A stretch of DNA of 64,000 nucleotides from assembly GCA_026874595.1 (NCBI GenBank), contig CM049316.1, positions 74,555,176 to 74,619,175 of the forward strand, written 5' to 3'. The translations under genes were made by a program, and so were the position numbers. Origin of the DNA: Sipunculus nudus (lineage: Eukaryota; Annelida; Sipuncula; Golfingiida; Sipunculidae). Positions 43,190-56,569 of this stretch are shown here, in pieces. Under the pieces are notes generated by a model. The model saw only the letters and a program-made list of their open reading frames with translations, ran no database searches and had not been told where the DNA came from. Position 1 is the stretch's first letter. The number at the start of each line of letters is the position of its first letter.

Positions 43190-44584
43190 CAGTGGAACCC
43201 CGGGCTGCGGACACCCCTCTGGGGCGGACACCCCCCTAACGGACACTTTTTGGGCCGACCGAGAGTTTCTACTACTTTAAGAACCCCTCTTGGGCGGACA
43301 CCCCGCTATTCAGGACAACGAACACTGTTTTATCCCCCCGATGGCTAATATAATCCTGGCTAACGGACACCCAAGCGGCCGCCCCGGTCGAAGTTGGCAG
43401 AAAATCTTTGCAAATATGGTCTACTTCCGGTACGCCTTATAACAGTTAAATGTTGTTATGATTTAGGTATATTGCCATGACTATAAGACCGCAGTTTGTT
43501 ATACTCAATTTACCTTATTTTTCAGCTGGAACAATTATTTATTATCCTTTATAAATAGCAGTGCCCATAAAATGACGGAATTCAGGGAGTTTCTTATGTG
43601 CCGAGCTTTCAGTGAAGCTACAAATTCATTCTGAATTCGGGCCACATTATTCTATCAGAGGCCCAGAAGCGAGGATAATGACGTATTTGCTACACACCCG
43701 GACGATAACAGCACGGGTCGTGTATCGCCTGAGTCGGGGGCTCAGCTGGGCTTTAGATAAAAGACGATCGGACAGACTTTTTCAAAGTTCATCAGTTTTA
43801 TGCATTTTCATTTCAATGTTAATATGTTTCATTCTATTGTAAACGTGTTTCATTTATTTTAAAACGTTACCTTAATTAATTCAGATGAATGTACATAAAT
43901 GCAATAAAATATTGAAAGTCGTCTCATCTATTTAATAGTTATAACTTAACCCGTTGGAACTCCTCACTCTTGATTTCAGCGCTCATGACCTCGATATCAA
44001 CCAATCACAAATCCTCTAACATTTGCATCTTCGAATTGAGTCCCACCTACCAGTCATAAGGCGTATATGATATTATGCATTTATTTATCAAATTTGCTTA
44101 CGATCCCGGAGGATTTTAAACAAAACTTGAACGAGATATCAGGAATATCTTTATTCCATAAGGGCTTCTTTTAATATTAGGGAAAGAGTGAGTAATTAAA
44201 CAAATTTACGGACCCAGTGTAGGAACGTATACGTCGAGACGAGTAAGTCCTGTCGATGTCAGTCAATCTAAGAGTATTATTTTCTCACATGTAATGACGA
44301 TAATGTTCCAGTTAATATTAAAAGCCTAATTCCTTAATTTAAATTTTAATCTAAAAATAATATAAAAAAAACCAACCTGTAGCATAGATGTTATTCACAT
44401 ATAACATACAGATAAGATCAATTATAAGATGAAATATACCGGCTTTCATGATTAAGTCCCATAAATGTGTCTCCGACAAGTGGCCGCAGCCGGACCTTGG
44501 CCCGACCCCCTCTGGGACGGACACCCCGCTATAACGGACAACTCGTGTGGTCCTGTGACTGTCCGCCCCAGCAGGGTTTCACTG
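43190..44584. mobile_element. Possible 1.4-kb TIR element, pogo-like ends with GGACACC repeats
   Basis: The left end CAGTGGAACCCCGGGCTGCG then GACACCCCTCTGGGGCGGAC; the right end GTCCGCCCCAGCAGGGTTTC + ACTG is inverted to it. Both ends carry multiple CGGACAC.CC.CT units. The interior (43400-44460) has no recognisable transposase. It could also be two separate MITEs. Confidence 0.45.
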
Positions 44585-44604
44585 TGTGCCTCTCGCCACC
44601 TTGG

Positions 44605-44790
44605 GAAGATATACTGACCTTCTGGCGTTATAATGACAGGATGTTATGTTGTTCCCCTACAGAGAGCCGAAAAAAAAACACACCAAGAATGAACGGGCCC
44701 ATATGCAAGACCAGAAAGGCAAAGTGTAAAGCCAGATAAGACTGACATCGTCAGGGATGTCAGAGACAATAAACAACCCCAATCCTTTAA
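44605..44790 (+). mobile_element. SINE copy, 3' part
   Basis: GAGAGCCGAAAAAAAAACAC, GAATGAACGGGCCC, GACCAGAAAGGCAAAGTGTA and GACTGACATCGTCAGGGATG match the body of the SINE at 35972; the tRNA head is absent. Confidence 0.7.
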
Positions 44791-45380
44791 ACCAAGTTTA
44801 CGGAAGAGGGATCAAGTCCCACCAGATAATTACCGAACGACATCACACAGGATAAAGTAAAGTTGTAAAACCACGTGACATTCAATACAGGGAACGGCAG
44901 GTAACCGGAGACTGGGATGAAGGGTCTTTATCTGTGGACAGTAAACGGGCGCCGGGTTTGTCATTTTATTTTAACACGCAACACAGATTGGTTAATGTGA
45001 AAACGAGGGTCAGATTAACTTTTATAATATTAATTAGGAATATAACTTAAGTGCATTATTGCCTGCCGGAATTTATTTCCTAAAAATAATGATTAAAGGA
45101 ATATTTAGGACGTTGACATTTGGCAATAAATACTGGTGATTACCATTGATCTGGAGGGACAGAAGGCAAAGAAAGAATACAAAGGACTGGGTAATATTAT
45201 ACAAAGAAAAACAAGTACAGTCATTATTGATCAGCGGTATTAAATAGTGATATTATCTGATAAACATACATGTGCTCATCGACATTTCATATTTATGTAC
45301 AGAAGAATTAATAAAACTATGCGCCACTAAAGCCATACTACCGGGGTACTTGCAGTCCTGTCAAATAAACTAGTTGGATT

Positions 45381-45431
<51 letters not shown>

Positions 45432-46785
45432 ACTATAAGCAACGGCGTGACATATAAATAACTAATTATAGATATATTGCAGATAATTTTGGGACTTCGT
45501 ATGGGCTGATTCAACAAACTAATGGAATCACAACATCGTAAACTACAACAAGAGAAATGTTATATGAATTCTATATAATTCTTTTCATAATTAACTCAAG
45601 CCTGAGAGAAAGAAGTAAAAATAAACGCTGCAGTAAAGATTTTATTAAGGGCTTATTTAAATGTTAAAGGGATAATGGAGCAATGATCCATGTCAAAAAG
45701 TCTTTATCAGACAGGCTTTGTAATTCTTATATATAAGAATTTAGATAAGTTTTCTAGACATGCTTCTAACCGAAGAACATGTCTTGAAAAACCCAAGAAA
45801 CCAGTATTTCACCTTGTTAAGATATGGCAAGAAGGATGTTTTCTGATTATCATTATAACATAAAAAAGGTTCAAATTAACCAAAGAAACATTACGACAAG
45901 ACAATAATTATTGACCGGAAATTTTTCTGAAAATAATAAAAGAATTTCTGAAAGATTCAAATTAACTGCTAAATGAGAGGCGAGTGTTAATAATAACTAA
46001 AAATCTGCATTATAAGGAATGCAAGTGTCTACCATGTGTTTGTACTCACTTATTCGTTTATTTCGTTAATAAGGGACTCTACATTTGCGTATATTCGTCG
46101 ATGACGTTTTTTTGCTGACCGTTTCCCGACGTTCCCTGGAATGTTTATGAGGTTCCGTTCATGACTGCGTGAGGTATGCCGTGAACCAACAAGCGAACAC
46201 ACGAACGGGAATGGACACATACCCTCCCGGCGGAGGCAATGTTTGTGACAGTTCACGCGAATGTTTTATTAATAAGACAGCGGATCATGAGCAGGCTGCT
46301 TATTTTGCGATTTTATAAAAGTAGAACCGGGTAAAGTAATTTTAATCAGGTATTTATAATAAAAGTACCAGAAGCTGTAAAAGCTGCACTCTAAAAGTTA
46401 TAAGTTAAAGTTTCAGGACAAGTAGTGTGAAAAGAATAATCTCTGCATGTCCTTAAGCGGAATAAAAGGATTATGTTAATAAAGGACTGTGAACAGAAGA
46501 AAGTATATCTGAATTTTCAAAACAGAAGTTTGGATTCAGGTCCAATTAAGAGTTGTCTTCTTATAACCATAAATGAGTGTTGCTTGAACAAGACGCATTC
46601 TAAAACCCCGGGGGAGGTTAGATAACTTCCATGGCGCACGTGATGATTATAATCCTGTATTCAAGCCAAGGTTCACCTCAAATTTGATTGAACTTTCCTT
46701 TCATCTTCCCCAAAACTACCACTTCAATTAAATCCACCCACACACTTTTGCTTGATCTTGTCTATGTTAAACATATACGTCAATA
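44791..46785. other. No gene recognised
   Basis: Holds a (CT)n tract at 45383-45430. 46050-46256 on the minus strand is a 68-codon frame in locally G+C-richer DNA; no family recognised and no clear splice sites, so not called. Confidence 0.4.
45383..45430 (+). repeat. (CT)n microsatellite
   Basis: About 24 CT units. Confidence 0.95.
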
Positions 46786-48889
46786 CAGTGGTGTACCTAT
46801 AAAGGGGGGGGGGGGGGGGGGGGGGGGGCGGCAGGCCCCGGGCGGCTCATTTTGGGGGGCGGCATTTCGGGGAATTAGTATAATGAGTGGCACAAGGAGT
46901 TCCACAAAATTACAAATTCGATCTTTTTGTCCCATGTTGAAGTATTCCAGGGATTATAAACTGGACAGTGGAACCTATCAAATGATTAGCGAACGATTTG
47001 CACATTTTTAGGGGCGGCATTTCTGGGATTTATTTTAATCAGTGGCATAAGAAGTTCCACAAAAAGTACAAATTTGGCCTTTTTGTCCCATGTTCAAGTA
47101 TTCCAGGGATTATAAACTGGACAGTAGAACTTACAGAATGATTAGCGAACGAATTGTACTTTTGTGGGGGCGGCATTTCTAGGATTTAGAATAATCAGTG
47201 GCAGAAGGGGTTCCTCAAAAAGTTCAAATTTGGCCTTTTTGTCCCTTTTCAAGAATTTCAGAGATTAAAAATTTGGCGGTCGAACCAACAAAATTATTTG
47301 CAGACGATCTCTATTGAGGCAAGAAATACATATCTGTAGTTATTCTTTGTTAGATCTGTGGTTTTGCAGTGTCAAAACGCCATCGATAAACTGACCAGTA
47401 ATGCAAAAAGCCTGCATATCAGGGCGGTCGTCGTTTACGGAAATCCCTAGCAGCATCTGATAATCACCAGGGAAAAACCCTGCCAGAGGACCAATTGCAT
47501 AAGGAAGTGGGGGTGGGGTGTCTGTCGTACATATTGTGCGAAAAATATTTGACGAATTGTGTTGCTCTTTCCTTGGAAAGTATTAAGAATTTCCATTCTT
47601 GAACCCTTGAATTCCCGAAATTCCATGATATTTAAACAGCCAGAAACAACCTGAAATGCCCCTTTCCCATGATTCTTCATACTCTATCATCAGTCTCGTT
47701 AAAATACAGACGTTTACACTATCGTGTGTATAATGAGTATTACCTATATGCCTGTGTCTTTTGATTAACCAATATGACCTGCATGATCTTTTATGTAACG
47801 TGAATAAGATCAATAAACACCCACACTTATATAGGAATTATTTTAACTTTAAAATATAATTCTATTATAACTGTCCTGCGGGATAATCCTCCTGGCCGCT
47901 TAGCCACATGTTCAATATACGTATCAAGTATCAGTTTTAACTTAAAGAGTTTAAAACTTAAAGATATATTTACCTGTACTGTTAATTCTGTTATTAACAG
48001 TTTCATTATCGACTACCTACAGACAATTGTTGTATATTGTGACAAATCATTTGAAATTAAATTACACATATATTTAAATTATATCATTACTTGAAATTTA
48101 TTTAAATACTTTATTTAATAACAAATACTCATAAGTTTATAAATAAAACCTCGCAAAATGCATAATCACTACAATTCTAAAATTATTTTGATGTAGCCTT
48201 GAATCAAGGTATGCTTTTAACTTTGAGGATATGTTAATTAAACAAAGTCAGTTTATCCAAACATTGGATATTTTTATATGAAAAAATAAATAAACATGCC
48301 CTGCCTACATATATATGCTTAACTCATGAATTACGCTGTTTTAATAAAGACTAAATGACTTGCATGCAGCAGTACCATGCATATCTCAATAGCTCTATTA
48401 GGTGTACCTGAAGTCATATGCGATAACAAGAGGTGGAATTATAGATGTGCATTTGTATGCGTCGAGAATAGAATAACACTCACCAAATAAAGTTTTTTCC
48501 CAAGTTAAGTATAAAGTAATCATGAATCGTGTTTACATGAATGATGAAAGATAAATTTCCCACATTATACGTGTATCCTGCAGTGTAATCTGTTAATAGT
48601 TACAATTTATTCGTTTTATTCCTTTCTGTTCACTTTATAATTAAAACTTGTTTGAGCTTCGAGCGATCTTTTGATTTTCATTAGCAATGAGATGTCTGCT
48701 CTTTAATATGTTGCGGGAGAATTCCCTGCCAGTGAATCCATATAATTGCGTTGTTGTCAAATACAAACCTGTAACAAGGACATTTGACACGATATATTTC
48801 AATATGTTATCCAGTTTTGTAATGTTTTGTTAGAGGGACGGCAAATTCTAAGACCGCCCCGGGCAGCAATGAGGCTAGGTACGCCGCTG
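46786..48889. mobile_element. hAT-like non-autonomous element with poly-G and internal tandem repeat
   Basis: The left end is CAGTGGTGTACCTATAA and the right end, in reverse complement, CAGCGGCGTACCTAGCCTC, a common hAT terminus. Just inside are CCCCGGGCGGC (left) and CCGCCCCGGGCAGC (right). G25 lies at 46804-46828. No transposase visible in 2.1 kb. A clean 8-bp target duplication is not seen. Confidence 0.6.
46855..47310 (+). repeat. About 156-bp tandem repeat, three units
   Basis: GGGGCGGCATTTC begins units near 46855, 47011 and 47167. Each has TCAGTGGCA.AAG..GTTCC, TTTTTGTCCC and TTCCAGGGATTATAAACTGG; the third is more diverged. Confidence 0.85.
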
Positions 48890-50890
48890 CTCCATACAAA
48901 ATAATACAAAACATTCAGTAATTTAGATATCAGAAACACAAATACGCACACATAAACCAGCGTCTACCAATTATCGTATTCATAAATCGTCAAACGGAAA
49001 GAAAGGAGTTTTATTTATATATAAAAAAAGAAATAATCCATCAGTAAAAACTTAGCAAATCAGTAACAGAAGTGTATTTGCCAGGTCTAGTTGAATACTA
49101 ATCCAAAAACTTGAGGCACTATCGTTATGTTTTTACAGCATATACTTTATTTACACAATAGGCTGAGAGATCGGGCTCATGAATTATCAATAACAAGGCC
49201 TGAAGAAAATCAGACTATGGAAAATTATTATTACAAAGTTAAAAGTCTGATAAGACTTGGTTAATGGTTTGACGGGCAAACTCTTACCAACGGTTATTTT
49301 TATGTCTAACGACACCAGAGATGGGGACATAAAGAGTTTAGCTATTTAGGTATTCAACGACAGTTAACCCTGAAACTAAATACTTATAAAGCGGTTTTAG
49401 AATAAGGGACTAAGGGACATCGCCTAAAACAGAATCCACGTTTCGTAACAAAAAATGAGAAAATACTTCAGCCTGCGGGGAGTTTTCAGTGTCATTGTTA
49501 TTAATAATGTACGCCCAAGTGCTGGTGAAAAAGCACTGACAGTAACCTCCTTAAGGACAAAATTGGGAGACGATCTCTAAGTTCTTCCTCTGAGAGAGCG
49601 TGTATAATAAGGCCATGTCTAGAAAAACTCCCTCAGGCTCCAGCAATTCAATTATCGGACAAAGAAAGCTTTGAGTGCTTTATTTCCAAAACACTGTCTC
49701 AGAACTTGGCTCGACAAAGAGAACACGCAGACAGTCTAAGACTGACTTGATTGAAAGGCTCACACACAATAACGCACACTCTGACTCTATACAGAAACAT
49801 AATATGCTCAAACAATAATACAAGAATTAATCTGCTGTTAGGCACCGCCTTGTCTACAACAGATAAAGTATACTGAATCTATTAGTTATAAATATGAATT
49901 CCAATATGATCCCATAGAAAGTCACCCTGAACCTCTTCAAACTTACTCAGACTAGAAAATTCTATTTCTGATTCTATCGGAAAAGGATACATTTATCAAC
50001 CAGAGTTATTGTTCCCTTATTTGTCTGTTATGTAACAAAACATAGCTTAACAGGATGTTCAAAGGGGCCTCTAACGATTTCTGACATCTATTAACTACAT
50101 ATAAATAATTGAACCTTTTATAAAACTATCCCAGAAACCACCAAAATAACCCACACATGTTAAACAAGGACATCTGGTGGCATGTCAGACGAACTACAGC
50201 TTTGCATTGGGGGATTTGTAGCCAGTAACGTTTGAACTCAACGTGCATATGCAACCAACCACCTTAGCTTTTCTCAACAGTTATTACCCACAATGCATTC
50301 ATATGTACACAGGGTAAATCAGAAATCACATGAATTCACAGAATAGATTAAGGAATAGTTAACTGTAATACATTAAAAAAGCGAGACAAAGGAAGATGTA
50401 ACAGGAAGCAGCATAATATTAATTATGATTAAACTGAGTAAGAACACGTGACCGTGCATGGTGGTGGCTCATTCATTACAAAAAAAGACACACTTGACTG
50501 GCCCGAAGTGATGATAAAAAATAACAACCACGACAATCGTGCTCATGACCAAAACGACAGGTGATCCCCAGCTGGACAGCTTATATAAATACGGTGTCGA
50601 GACAAACTTTCCGAAAGACCAATAGTTAAATTATAAATTAAAGAAGGCCTGTAGTGCTTTATTAAAGTTCGGACATTTGGTTGTTGCCCCAAAGAGTTCC
50701 CAAAGCAGGAGGAGACGAGTCAGGCGAGATGACCCAGGCGCGCTCCAAGCTCACTAACGCCAGGAAGTTGATGATTAAATATTGAAACTAAGGGTCAATT
50801 TTTCCTGATCTCATTACCCGCCATCGAATCTCATGAATACCCTTTTGCCACATATTTTATATACTCATGCAGGGGACTGTCAAACCACAT
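48890..50890. other. No gene recognised
   Basis: A+T-rich DNA with short frames only. Confidence 0.4.
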
Positions 50891-51165
50891 GCAGGCGCTT
50901 GAATTGCTATATGTGTTATATGTGCTAATTCGGTTTATTTTTTACTTTCCTCGGTCATTTCCTTATAACTTTTACTTATCTGACATTTTCCTAGCGTTTT
51001 TCGCACTATATGGTCCATATCTTTATCATTTACTTAATATTTGAGATGGGCAGGCAAGACGCCCCCGTTGTTAGGCCCGACAGCCATGGCACATTTGTTT
51101 CAGGCTAATTTGAAGTACATGCGTGATTGGCTGAAACATTGTTACGTCAGCGGTGCCTGTGCATA
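50891..51165 (+). mobile_element. Half-copy of the foldback element at 59294
   Basis: GCAGGCGCTTGAATTGCTAT, TTTACTTAATATTTGAGATG and GCCCGACAGCCATGGCACAT match one arm and part of the loop of the complete element (as its reverse complement). The opposite arm is absent. Confidence 0.75.
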
Positions 51166-53655
51166 CACATACACAACTGATTTAATCAGCTAACTATATC
51201 ACGGTTCACTCAAGTATGATTTAAGAAAACATGTCAGCTCCCCTGGAAGCATCTTCAATTAGGATATACATAATCATAAACAACACCCAAGTATATTGTA
51301 ATTTATAATATAAGGGTTACATTTTTTAACCTTTTTTTGTATGGCTGTTGAAAATGTGCAGTCCGCGCTCATTATTATTTTTGTTCAGAGTGCCATTAAT
51401 TTCCGGACAGGCTGTTAAATCCGGAGCATGACTTATTAACAGATTGAGGCTGAGATATAATCAAACTAAAAAAAAACCCACTTCCATTTCATATAGAGAA
51501 AATACGACTTCCCGCCTTTATTAATTTTATCTGACTTACAAAGAGAAGCTTTCTTATAACAATTTTTGTTCATTAATTCTTCGTAATTTTATGATTAAGA
51601 ACAGCCTAACCTGAAGCAGGCGTATAATGTTGTATTACTGAAAAATGTGAGACCAAATTACTTAACAGGAAGATGAATAAAGATGATATAATATAAGCGG
51701 GTGAACAGACGTATACTTGCATAAGCGAGGTGTCATACAGTTTCCTCCACCAGGGGGATAGGCGTTCATTCCCGTTTGTGTGCTTGTATACAACATAATA
51801 ATTCACGCATTTATTAGCGGAACCGCCTGAATTTTTCAGGGCATCTCGGGAATGGACCAATGAGGAAACGATTAGATGTTGGTGTGGATCCGATTCCGGA
51901 ACGTAATCAAGGCGGTGGCGGATCCAAGGTGTTTCTGTAGTCGGGGCATGCACAACTGCGGCGAACTGCCACATGGAAATGATTCTTACGTATTTCATTC
52001 AGCATCTCTTAAAATATATATAGAACGATGAATGTTTCATACAAAAATAATAAGGCCATTTGTGATCTTTAATAGTGGCATTTGTGAAAGATAATCTGCG
52101 AATAATGGGTTTATAAATCTTAAATAATTCTAAAATCTAAAATTAGTGAATTAAAAATAACTTTGGTTATAATCAATATATCTCACTGAGCAGCATAGCT
52201 AAATTTAATAATTGGTATGTAATAATTTTGGGATCTTACAAATACAAATTCTATTAGAATTAACCATCTTTGTATCCATAAATATTTAGCGGCCATGGCA
52301 ATAGATGAGAATTCCTGAAACATTTTAACATTAAAAATTACTTCATCGAAATAACTATCAAACATATTAACACCTAAATTTACATTTCCACCCATCTCAT
52401 AATGATCTACCAATAATTTGTTTAAGAAATATTAACACCAAACATATTTTAAAACATAGTTACTAAATCTTTACACATGCGACAAATATTTAAATCACAT
52501 AAGTTACTGCATTATCTTCATACATATGATAAATATATAATTTAACATTTAAACACATATATTTTCGAAGCAAAGCGGCAATTAAAAAGGTAGTATTATA
52601 AAGAATAAAGAACAGGGAGATTGTACAACAGCTAGAGAAACTGACCCTGAAATGTAATTGAAGTATTTGTTTAACAACATTCGTTTATTGCATGACTAAA
52701 CATATAGTAAATTCTTTGGTGGGTTTCTCTCCACCTCCATCCCTCACAAATTCATTCTTTCAGTATCCTCCCTTAATTTTGATAACTTTCCACCACATCC
52801 AAACCTATGGAATTCATTTAGACGGCAGTCCTTAAACAAACGACAACATTTTAATTCTATAAACCGAATGTGTACACAACTTGTACGGATCCAACAAACT
52901 GCGAAAAGATCCTGACTTCATCTTCATGCATAATACTAGGTCTGTGGGCAGCTGCGCTTTTCACAACTACCAGAGACTTGGTTGAATGATGATGCTGAAA
53001 AGTTGCATGTATTCTTTTCGGCAAACTTTGGTTTTCATGCAAATATTCCTTCCATTCACCTGTTCATGAACTATCCGTACAATTGGTCAGCATGAGAAAA
53101 AAATTATTAATGGTTATATCCATTCTGAAATTTAGATGAAGGCTGCAGTATGAGGTATGCAAAACGGAAAAAAATCTAAAATATAAAAAAAATAATTAAA
53201 TTACGAACGCTGGGGGGGGGGGGGCACGTGCCTCATGTCCCCCCTCTGGATGCGCCTATGCAAGGAATATTCACAAATGTATATACAGTCACTTATGCAA
53301 AGATTAACCTTTGAATGTGGACCGAATAAGTGAATGGCGTAGGCTTACAAATATTAGAATACAGTTTCTATTTTAACTAATAGATTGTTACTTGACTTGC
53401 CGCTATTAAAAACAATCAACTTCTTATCAGTATACCTTGGTGACCAAAACGATGAATGAAACGTTTATGAAATCGGTGTCTAAAGATCCCTCGAGTTCCA
53501 GCCTTTAAATTATATGGGACAAAGATAGCCGGGGGCTTCATCTTCAAAGATTTGAGCAGTCTCTCTTTGACTGATCCCACCTGGACCTCTTGAAAGGGGG
53601 AAAAGCCAGCGAGGGAATTCTGCACTCAAAATCAAAGCTACGATTCCTGAAGAAT
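51166..53655. other. No gene recognised
   Basis: A 130-codon minus frame (51998-51606) includes TTGGATCCGCCACCGCC, resembling a hAT-type terminus, so I treat it as repeat-derived. G12 at 53212-53223. Confidence 0.4.
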
Positions 53656-53659
53656 TTAA

Positions 53660-54132
53660 TCTCCATTTTGCCCTCTTATTCAGTGTGATGCTACAAAAGT
53701 TTCACGCATTCGTTCACAAGTTCCCACGCAATTTAACTAAATATATAAAGATGTTTAGCACATAATGTAGATAATAACTGACTTGTAGCTGGTGGCTGCA
53801 CTTTAGCTGGTTTCATTTAATCCTATCTAGATATTTATCTTTCATATAGTCGTATATTATGGGCCAGGGAGGAAAAGGAGGATCACAGCAAAAGTTTAAT
53901 CACCATTTTTCTGTTCCTATTTCCTGCATGTTAATGGTTTTTAATGCTGCTACAAAAAAAAAAAGAGTTGGCGTGCTTTCGCTCATATGTTCCCACATAT
54001 ATTAACTATAAATGAGAAGTTCAGCACATAATATAGGAAATAACTCACTAGTAAGTGGCTGAAAAACCTCAGCTGATCAAATGAAATCCTATATAGATAT
54101 TCATTTTTGTATATATTATGGGCCAGGGGTGG
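53660..54132 (+). repeat. Diverged tandem duplication, two units of about 240-265 bp
   Basis: Both units run ATGCTGCTACAAAA, CGCT/GTTCCCAC, TTTAGCACATAAT.TAG, ATAACT.AC, and end TATATTATGGGCCAGGG (53872 and 54130). Each end is followed by GGATC-rich text. Confidence 0.7.
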
Positions 54133-54943
54133 ATCCCAAATTTAAGAGGGAAAACTAATGGAAAATGAATGAGAAACCCTGAAAACGGACCTCTGGTCCG
54201 GAAGACACGAGCCCCCTGTGCCCCCAAACGGCCCCCGGAAAGGTTATAGTCCTGCCTAACAAAACTATAAAAAAATATGTAAATTATGGAATACAGATGG
54301 TGTCAAAACTTTAGCCCCTCACTCTTACTTGCGGAAGTCTTGCCCAAGAGCTGTCTTTAGGGTTACACAAGACCAGCAAATGAGTCACATTTAGCCTCTC
54401 TTTATATATCATTCCAATAACTTTGTAATGTCAGTATATCTATAAAATCGGTCTATAGGGTGGCAGTACTGTAAACGTCCTGGAGAGATAGATGTTGCAG
54501 GAATAAATAACGTCGTTACGTAATTACAACTTTCTTCATAACTCCTCGCTGGCGGAGTCTGGATGGACTAATGCACTGGAGAGGTTTCTTTCGTCTTAAT
54601 TGATATTATATCTTATGAACTAACGAGGAATAGAGCCGAGAAAGGACGTTTTCTTTTGGCCATCTTTCTTCCTCTCTCAGCTGAAATTTAGATTGATTGG
54701 ACCTGGGTTGGTTTATAAACCACCTTAACGCAGGGTGACGGTATTTACTCTGCCATCCATCACCATGGTGACGTACCTCGTGTCCTCAGGGAGACCGGGT
54801 GTGGCACGTGACATGTGGCCGGGACTAACCGGACGAATTGTGTACACGTTTGATAGAGATTAATCATCGTCTAAACGACTCTGAGGGCGCTATATCGATT
54901 AGCAGGCTGAACGATGGTATTAGCAGAGGCCGTGAACTGTATA

Positions 54944-54945
<2 letters not shown>

Positions 54946-54991
<46 letters not shown>
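54946..54991 (+). repeat. (TC)n microsatellite
   Basis: About 23 TC units. Confidence 0.95.
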
Positions 54992-54993
<2 letters not shown>

Positions 54994-55231
54994 AAACATG
55001 TAATATTATTATATTTATACCAGTTTGCCACCGCGCAAAAATATAAATCATAATAGAAAAAACTTTATGTCCGTCATTTGTCTGCTGTTTGTTCATTGGC
55101 TGAATTGATTTCCATGAGCATGCGCACTGCGTGTTACGGTCGCCTGCTTTGTTCGGGTCCACTGAATTAACCAGCTCTCTCTATATGGTGAAACCAGATA
55201 CGTGATGTACTGACAACAGTATACTTTTTTT

Positions 55232-55235
<4 letters not shown>

Positions 55236-55264
<29 letters not shown>
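55236..55264 (+). repeat. (CT)n microsatellite
   Basis: About 14 CT units. Confidence 0.95.
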
Positions 55265-55267
<3 letters not shown>

Positions 55268-55404
55268 TATGCAACTTTATATTTATACATACCTTTTGCA
55301 AAAATAATAATCATACTGAAAAATGTCCGTCATTTCATCTGTGTGTACATTAGATGAAAAACATTTCTAGGAGCATAATTCCTTTCTCACACACTCTCTC
55401 ATTC

Positions 55405-55408
<4 letters not shown>

Positions 55409-55447
<39 letters not shown>
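55409..55447. repeat. (AT)n microsatellite
   Basis: About 19 AT units. Confidence 0.95.
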
Positions 55448-55450
<3 letters not shown>

Positions 55451-56569
55451 ATTAATATATATAAATATATAAACCTAGACGTTCCGATGGTGAATGCTGG
55501 ACATGAACCCATAAACTTTACCTATTTCATCTTGTCTCTCCATGTAGGCATTTTTAAATGTCCAAACGTTTTATGTGACATCTCAAAGTAATTTATATAT
55601 ATTTCATATGATGTAATCAGAGAGAGCACTGAGAGAGACGGAGAAAGGCGACTAACTCGTAATGCCGGAAGTCGCTATTGGTCCCGAGGGATCATTTTAA
55701 GACATATCTAAAGGGGAAGCGTTTTGACGTATATATTGTTTATAGAAAAGTATACCGTAACTCGGTTGGTTTCTTGGTCTAGACAGTGACATTTTTGTCT
55801 AAATACTTGTTGAATGTGATCATCTTCTGAAGTCTGTGAGGCGACACTCTCTCCGCTAAGTGCACAGAAAGTGACAGTTATTGTATATTCCCGACAACGA
55901 AGCAAAGGTTTTATTATAGGGGGGGGGGGAGCATGCCCCCTTTACTTTTTCAGGGGATAAAACACAATTGTTTATCCCATATTGAGAACATTTTAAAACT
56001 GCCTCACTGAACTTGCATAGTTGATAGACCCATGTTTTTGAATGCTTAAATCTAATGTAAATATGAATTACATACTACTGAAAATTATAAATGAATTTCA
56101 TAATGTATGGTGGGAGAGAAGAAATTTATGATAATATAATAGAGGGATTTTGTCCTGGGTTCCTTTGGGGGATTTGAGTCGATTTGGGGACAAGGAGAGT
56201 TTCTGTCGGTTTCGATTGCCCCCCTCACATGTTATCAGAAAAGTAGGACTATGATATACATTGACGGGTACGCGGATAACACGCGGATACATGTAGTAAC
56301 GTTCTTCCTAAAATATGTGTGAAAAATGTTTAAACAGATTAAAATCTGCAAAATTTATTTAAATGCATTTATTTATTTTTGATAAAATGGTAAACGATCA
56401 ACGAGGCAATAAAATTCAGAGTACAATGTTAGAATAAATTTAACTTATAGTCTGTGTAATATCTTAATGAAAGTACTCTTACAAAACTGCATATCTTCGT
56501 ATAGTCCCCGCAGGTTACGAAAGTGGAGAGGGGCGTGACTCCTTAATCCTCCCCCCTTAAGCTGGGTTT

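Larger units (their letters stand above)
54133..56564. other. No gene recognised; several microsatellites
   Basis: (TC)n at 54946-54991, (CT)n at 55236-55264, (AT)n at 55409-55447, G-run at 55919-55929. Ser/Leu and Glu/Arg repeats in frames here are microsatellite translations. Confidence 0.5.

Noticed and set aside
46050-46256. 68-codon basic minus-strand frame
   Set aside because: Locally G+C-rich but no recognised domain and no clear exon boundaries.
51606-51998. 130-codon minus-strand frame
   Set aside because: Contains a transposon-terminus-like TTGGATCCGCCACCGCC; no protein family seen.
54838-55314. Frames with Ser-Leu or Arg-Glu repeats
   Set aside because: Translations of CT/TC microsatellites.
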